A stretch of DNA of 64,000 bases from Deltaproteobacteria bacterium UBA6106 (GTDB lineage: Bacteria; Desulfobacterota; Syntrophorhabdia; Syntrophorhabdales; Syntrophorhabdaceae). Below, in pieces: positions 60,378 to 64,000 of the stretch. Below the pieces are notes generated by a model. That model saw only the letters and a list, made by a program, of their open reading frames with translations. It ran no database searches and was not told the origin of the DNA. Numbering within the stretch: position 1 is the first letter of the stretch; every line of letters starts with the position of its first letter. A program made the position numbers and the translations under genes. The stretch spans positions 6,467 to 70,466 of the forward strand of contig DIWM01000011.1 of the NCBI GenBank assembly GCA_002428485.1, read 5' to 3'.

Positions 60378-61164
60378 ATTAATGTTGAAAAATATTGGCT
60401 CCAGGATCCGGCACGTTAGAAAGGATAAAAGATTAACACAAGGAGAATTTGCTTATAAAATAAAAATATCAAGGGGTTATCTTTCAGAAATAGAATCAGG
60501 GAAGGCCGAACCATCAAAAATAGTGCGGCTGGCAATCAGCAACATTTTTGCAGTTAGAGACGAGTGGTTATCGGCTGGCGAGGGAGTCATTTATGATGAT
60601 CGGTGGAAATTACTTGAAGAAAGGGCCCAGGAACTGGGGGAGGACATTTATATCAAACTAAAAACAGCGGAGCGGGGAAAGGACCGGTACGGCGAATTAA
60701 TAGAAACAATCTGCGCAGACGGGGACGAAAAAAGTGATTACGCATCTTTGGAAAAGAGCCGGTATGTATATGTCCCCCAGGTATCCGGCAAGATCAGCGC
60801 CGGCGCGGGGAGGGTCCCGGAGGAAGACGAAGAAATCAGGGTCGCATTCCGGAGAGAGTGGATCCGCCGGAAGGGCGACGCACGGGATATGGTATTAATA
60901 AAGGTAGCCGGTGACAGTATGGAGCCGACGCTCCTGGCGGGTGATCTTGTCCTGGTGGACCGGGGAAGGAATTATTTTGATCCCCAGGGAGGGATTTACG
61001 CGATCGCGTTGGATGATATAATAATGGTAAAGAGGATCCAGATGCTCGATGACCAGGTGAGGATTATTAGCGACAACAAAAAATACGAGGTTTTCGAAGT
61101 GCCGGCTGACAAGGTTAAGATCAACGGCAAAGTGATCTGGTTCGCTCGCGAGTTGGAAAGATAA
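60361..61164 (+). CDS. Phage repressor, HTH plus S24 LexA-like peptidase domain
   Basis: 267 aa; AAGGA precedes the ATG. HTH_3-type domain (about 10-68, KRLTQGEFAYKIKISRGYLS). C-terminal S24 domain: cleavage-type Ala-Gly in SAGAG (146-150), Ser186 in GDSMEPTL and Lys224 in IIMVKRI, with LexA-like spacing. It should keep the lysogen silent and self-cleave when RecA is activated, so DNA damage would induce the prophage. Mu's own repressor is not of this kind. Confidence 0.9.
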   Translation: MQMNDILMLKNIGSRIRHVRKDKRLTQGEFAYKIKISRGYLSEIESGKAEPSKIVRLAISNIFAVRDEWLSAGEGVIYDDRWKLLEERAQELGEDIYIKLKTAERGKDRYGELIETICADGDEKSDYASLEKSRYVYVPQVSGKISAGAGRVPEEDEEIRVAFRREWIRRKGDARDMVLIKVAGDSMEPTLLAGDLVLVDRGRNYFDPQGGIYAIALDDIIMVKRIQMLDDQVRIISDNKKYEVFEVPADKVKINGKVIWFARELER

Positions 61165-61177
61165 AAAGGGGGAATAT

Positions 61178-61531
61178 ATGAAAAATATTATTTTACTTTT
61201 TATAGTAGTAATTATGGTTGGGTGTTCTAATAATTCATCAATATCGGTTGGCGCCGTTGGAACTCTTGGGCGTGAAAATTCAAATGGTTCTCCACTTGCA
61301 GTTAATGAGGCGGCTTTAGAACAATTTTTAAAATTACAAGATTTAAGAGATCAAAAAAGTATAACCTGGATGATTGCTGACGGTCTTATCTGCGCAATAG
61401 ATAATGGCACAAGAGTTAAGGTATTTGATTCCAACAACAGCAACGGGAAAACCGGCGTTGTAATTTTAGAAGGTCAATTCGGAGGTAGATCGGGTTATGT
61501 TTTAAGTAAGTGGATAAAGCCAATAAAATAA
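61178..61531 (+). CDS. Lipoprotein with SH3-like domain, probably expressed in the lysogen
   Basis: 117 aa; GGGGGAA upstream of the ATG. Lipobox with Cys16 (FIVVIMVGC), Ser at +2, so outer-membrane sorting is likely. The C-terminal GTRVKVFDSNNSNGKTGVVI, ending RSGYVLSKWIKPIK, looks like a bacterial SH3 domain. It lies 13 bp after the repressor on the same strand, so both are likely transcribed in the lysogen. Superinfection exclusion is a plausible role. The DNA is AT-rich. Confidence 0.7.
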   Translation: MKNIILLFIVVIMVGCSNNSSISVGAVGTLGRENSNGSPLAVNEAALEQFLKLQDLRDQKSITWMIADGLICAIDNGTRVKVFDSNNSNGKTGVVILEGQFGGRSGYVLSKWIKPIK

Positions 61532-61621
61532 TATTTTTGCGCGCTCAAATTCTTAAATCAAACCATATTTGATTTTAACCCTTTTCCCCTCTGCATAAAG
61601 TAATCGTAAAATTGTTGTGGG

Positions 61622-61668
61622 AGTGACTTATAACATTATAATGACTTACGTGTTAACACCCCCCTTCA
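61622..61668 (-). repeat. Prophage terminal inverted repeat (phage left end)
   Basis: Ends in TGTTAACACCCCCCTTCA; reverse-complemented it starts TGAAGG and carries TGTTA motifs in the same places as 21731-21777. No gene lies between the lipoprotein stop (61531) and this end. Confidence 0.8.
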
Positions 61669-61674
61669 CGGCTT
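61669..61674. repeat. Target-site duplication, right copy
   Basis: CGGCTT, identical to 21725-21730. Confidence 0.85.
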
Positions 61675-61681
61675 CTTCTGC

Positions 61682-61710
61682 TTGACTTAAAAAAGAAACA
61701 ATACTATAAA
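61682..61710 (+). promoter_or_regulatory. Host promoter just outside the prophage
   Basis: TTGACT (61682-61687), 17 bp, TATAAA (61705-61710), 46 bp ahead of the ATG at 61756. The prophage junction lies 7-13 bp upstream of the -35 box, so basal promoter elements are kept while upstream sites are displaced. Confidence 0.65.
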
Positions 61711-61755
61711 TGGTTTTATGCCTGTGAAGGCAAAACTAACAGCGGAGGGTTTTCT

Positions 61756-62379
61756 ATGATAAGGGTCGACACGCCTCTTGAATCATTGCCGCACATCGCA
61801 GCAAAAGAGCTCATGGGGGATATATGGTTTTACCGTGAAGAATGCCGTTACCTTCAGGACGCATGGCTCGAATATCCGAAAATATTCAAACCTGAGCTGC
61901 TGATCGACAATGAAGACCCCGGGATATTCTTCAGGTCCCATGGAAACTTTTCCATACCCGCCTCGTTCTACCTGCGCCCGCCGGACGACCAGCAGGAGCG
62001 CGAGAAGGACTACAGCCCTTTCCGCCACTTTAACGCCGTTGACTCAAACGTCTGCTTTAACCAGCTCTGCTTCGTCCTTTTCCTGGAAGGGTGCGACCGC
62101 GATCTGATCCCCCTTTCACACTTCGGCTTTGACACCCACCAGGTAAGGAGGAGGCGCGTCACCGTCAACATACTGATCGCGAAGCTCGACACTACATTTA
62201 TAAGGCGGATCGACCCCGTGAAATTCAGCGGCTGGATCGCCCTAAGAAAGGTATACAAGAAAGATACATTTACAAAATACAGCCTGCCTTTCATGGAGCT
62301 GGATTTCCAGTTCGAGGACAAGAACGGCGGTCTCGTGGTAGGCGACTGCAGGCTGGTGATCTTCATGCAGAACATCTGA
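61756..62379 (+). CDS. Host hypothetical protein, 207 aa
   Basis: GGAGGG lies ahead of the ATG. Soluble, with WFYREECRYLQDAWLEYPKI in the first half and FMELDFQFEDKNGGLVVGDC near the end. Not recognised; no signal peptide or membrane segment. In the uninterrupted chromosome it would be divergent from the UPF0261 gene. Its stop is next to the convergent MFS gene. Confidence 0.65.
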   Translation: MIRVDTPLESLPHIAAKELMGDIWFYREECRYLQDAWLEYPKIFKPELLIDNEDPGIFFRSHGNFSIPASFYLRPPDDQQEREKDYSPFRHFNAVDSNVCFNQLCFVLFLEGCDRDLIPLSHFGFDTHQVRRRRVTVNILIAKLDTTFIRRIDPVKFSGWIALRKVYKKDTFTKYSLPFMELDFQFEDKNGGLVVGDCRLVIFMQNI

Positions 62380-62380
62380 G

Positions 62381-63841
62381 TCAGGTGATTTTTTTCCTGT
62401 CGGTGATAAGCAGCGCAAAGGAAAAGGCCATCGAGAGCAGGCACACAAAACCCGCGAAAAAGTAGACGCCCCTGAAGCCTTTGAATAAAATGGATGCATC
62501 GTGGCCCCCGGCCGAACCCGTTAAAATTACCTTGCCTTCAGGAACGATCTGCGAGAACACCGCCTCGAAAGCGAGGACGCCGAGCATCTGCCCCAATGTG
62601 TTGATCATGTTAAAGAGGCCCGACGCGACGCCCTGCAGTTCGGAAGGGGCAAACTGCATCGCCTGGCTGCTGTTCGGCGAGGCGAAGAGGCTCATGGAGA
62701 AGGCCATCCATGCCATAAAAACCGTGGCGCTCACGATGCCGGGGGTCTGCAGCGTCAGAGCAAAAACAAGGCAACACAGGGTTCCGGAGAGCATCGCCGC
62801 CGTGCACAACAGGCCCGGATTTACCCGGTCTGACAGCCATCCTGCAAAAGGCGCCGCAACGAACACCACGAAGGCATACATCATGAAAAGATAGCCTACC
62901 GTCGATGTACCGATGCCTTTTGCAAGCTCAAGATAAAAAGGCAGGAGGAAAAAGTTGCCGCCGAGGAGGAAAAATCCGAAAAACATGGCGATCGCGGCCA
63001 GCATGAACCGTTTGTTTCGGAATATCCGCAGGTCCAGCATGGGAGCGCTATGGTGTTTCTCTCGCCAGACAAAAAGAACGAGGAGAATGATCGAAACAAT
63101 AAGGAGCACAAGAAGCAGCGGAGATCCCCACCCGTAGCTCTGGGCGTTATTGACGGCGTAGACAAAGAGACTCAGGCCCAGCATGCTCAAAAGGACCCCT
63201 GTCCAGTCGAACCCTGCCTTTTCAGCCGGGGCCTTTACCTGTGTATCCTTGCTCCCCCCCATCGCCTTCTTCGTGACGAGGATCGCGGCAATCCCGAAGG
63301 GGATGTTGATCAGGAAGATCCATTGCCAGGAAAGATGGCTCAGGATAAGCGCTCCCACCGGGGCGCCTATGGCAAGCCCCAGGGCCAGGGATGTCGACAT
63401 GAGCCCGAATGCCGAACCGATCTTTTTCCTGGGCACGAACAGCGGGATAATCGCATAGGCAGAGGTAACAAGCATGGCGCAGCCCGTTCCCTGGACAAAA
63501 CGGAAGAACACCAGCGAATGGATGTCCCAGGATACCCCGCACAAAAGCGACGACCAGGTAAATATAATGTAGCCCCAGAGGAATACCCTCCTGTGCCCTA
63601 TCCTGTCGCCCAGCTTGCCGAAAAACAACAGGGTTGTCGTGCTCGCAAGCAGGTATGCAAGGATGATCCGCGATACAACGGCGGTGTTCGTATGGAAATA
63701 CCCGGTGATCGTGGGCAGGGAGATATTTACGATCGTGCTGTCCAGCTTCCACATAAAGGATGCAAAGACAACACTCGAAAGGATCAGAACATGACCGGAC
63801 CTTTTATTGTCCGGGGGCGGCTGATGCATATCCATATTCAA
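62381..63841 (-). CDS. MFS transporter of the DHA2 (EmrB/QacA) family
   Basis: 486 aa with about 14 membrane segments. FMWKLDSTIVNISLPTI (motif D1), GKLGDRIGHRRVFLWG (motif A), RFVQGTGCAMLVTSAYAII (motif B) and GLAIGAPVGALI (motif C) mark a drug/H+ antiporter of 14-TM type. It likely exports toxic organic compounds from the inner membrane. No membrane-fusion partner is in the window. Convergent with the 207-aa gene. Confidence 0.9.
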   Translation of the reverse strand: MNMDMHQPPPDNKRSGHVLILSSVVFASFMWKLDSTIVNISLPTITGYFHTNTAVVSRIILAYLLASTTTLLFFGKLGDRIGHRRVFLWGYIIFTWSSLLCGVSWDIHSLVFFRFVQGTGCAMLVTSAYAIIPLFVPRKKIGSAFGLMSTSLALGLAIGAPVGALILSHLSWQWIFLINIPFGIAAILVTKKAMGGSKDTQVKAPAEKAGFDWTGVLLSMLGLSLFVYAVNNAQSYGWGSPLLLVLLIVSIILLVLFVWREKHHSAPMLDLRIFRNKRFMLAAIAMFFGFFLLGGNFFLLPFYLELAKGIGTSTVGYLFMMYAFVVFVAAPFAGWLSDRVNPGLLCTAAMLSGTLCCLVFALTLQTPGIVSATVFMAWMAFSMSLFASPNSSQAMQFAPSELQGVASGLFNMINTLGQMLGVLAFEAVFSQIVPEGKVILTGSAGGHDASILFKGFRGVYFFAGFVCLLSMAFSFALLITDRKKIT

Positions 63842-64000
63842 TCACACGACAAAAATCAAAGCTGAAAATACAGTGCCGCAATAGTTCCGCTATGTCAATG
63901 AAAATATGGCCTGCCCTTATCTGCGCAACAAAATGAACTACCCCGCTGCAAGCTGCGGGATATCATAGGATGGAAACGGCATGATTATGCCCCCTCACCC
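63842..64000. other. Terminal stretch without a recognised gene
   Basis: Only a short GC hairpin (CCCGC at 63942-63946 with GCGGG at 63955-63959) is visible. No gene is supported. Confidence 0.4.

Larger units (their letters stand above)
21731..61668 (-). mobile_element. Complete Mu/B3-like transposable prophage, 39.9 kb
   Basis: A TG...CA element with imperfect inverted termini and a perfect 6-bp flanking duplication. It carries a MuA-type transposase, MuB-type ATPase, Gam, GemA, Mor, and a full set of siphovirus-like head and tail genes; there is no contractile sheath or Mu-type baseplate. Gene order resembles the transposable siphophages B3 and D3112 more than Mu itself. It lies reversed, with the repressor end at 61.6 kb. 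I saw no broken core gene, so it may be functional. Confidence 0.93.

Noticed and set aside
21741..61658. TGTTAACA palindrome as the exact phage terminus
   Set aside because: Both ends contain it, but the flanking 5-6 bp then differ (GCGCA against CCCCC). Moving 10 bp outward gives matching TGAAGG ends and a perfect CGGCTT duplication.
61756..62379. PilZ domain in the host 207-aa protein
   Set aside because: No RxxxR...D/NxSxxG pattern is visible, so no family was assigned.

Overview
The window is a piece of chromosome from an anaerobic bacterium, most likely a Desulfobacterota (former Deltaproteobacteria) lineage related to syntrophs. A complete, siphovirus-like transposable (Mu/B3-type) prophage is inserted in it. 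The host guess rests on a siroheme-decarboxylase-type AsnC/Lrp protein beside hemL, an LL-diaminopimelate aminotransferase, a 2-hydroxyacyl-CoA-dehydratase D-type protein, and the style of the intergenic repeats. It is inference, not a measured placement.

Host left arm (1-21724). It begins with a partial endonuclease IV gene (minus strand), then a phosphofructokinase and a GAF/HD-GYP protein (plus). The minus-strand operon ahbB-like/hemL/alr and dapL (plus) follow. Next is a minus-strand group: ppiD-like chaperone, tsaD, rsmA, HgdB-like protein, a DUF4911-like protein and tldD. The elongasome operon mreB-mreC-mreD-mrdA-rodA (plus) comes after, then an exported nitroreductase, a small orphan and a UPF0261 (Tm-1-like) gene. 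The gaps hold at least two families of repeats built from short, shuffled words.

Prophage (21731-61668, 39,938 bp). Both ends read TGAAGG...CCTTCA, carry about 47 bp of imperfect terminal inverted repeat with doubled TGTTA transposase-site-like motifs, and are flanked by a perfect 6-bp direct repeat (CGGCTT). It lies in reverse: the repressor end is at 61.6 kb and the phage right end at 21.7 kb. From high to low coordinate: a lipoprotein and an S24-type repressor (plus strand); then on the minus strand a Ner-like regulator, four early genes, MuA-type transposase, MuB-type ATPase, Gam, many small early proteins, GemA and a Mor-type activator. The late region holds lysis genes, small and large terminase, portal, MuF, a protease-scaffold-capsid fusion, connectors, tail tube, a frameshifted tail chaperone, tape measure and tail-tip proteins. 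A DNA adenine methyltransferase and a three-gene cargo segment (membrane protein, 180-aa protein, OLD-family ATPase/TOPRIM protein) end the element.

The most notable features are: (1) an O-antigen ligase/polymerase-like gene plus a signal-peptide protein, translationally embedded between capsid and connector genes; (2) the OLD-family cargo with its own promoter; (3) a seven-bladed propeller-like insertion in a tail protein; (4) a well-placed -1 frameshift heptamer in the tail chaperone gene; (5) a protease-capsid fusion with an internal ribosome site.

Host right arm (61675-64000). The prophage sits just upstream of a good sigma-70-type promoter for an unrecognised 207-aa gene, followed by a DHA2-type MFS exporter. 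No rRNA, tRNA or CRISPR array was recognised.
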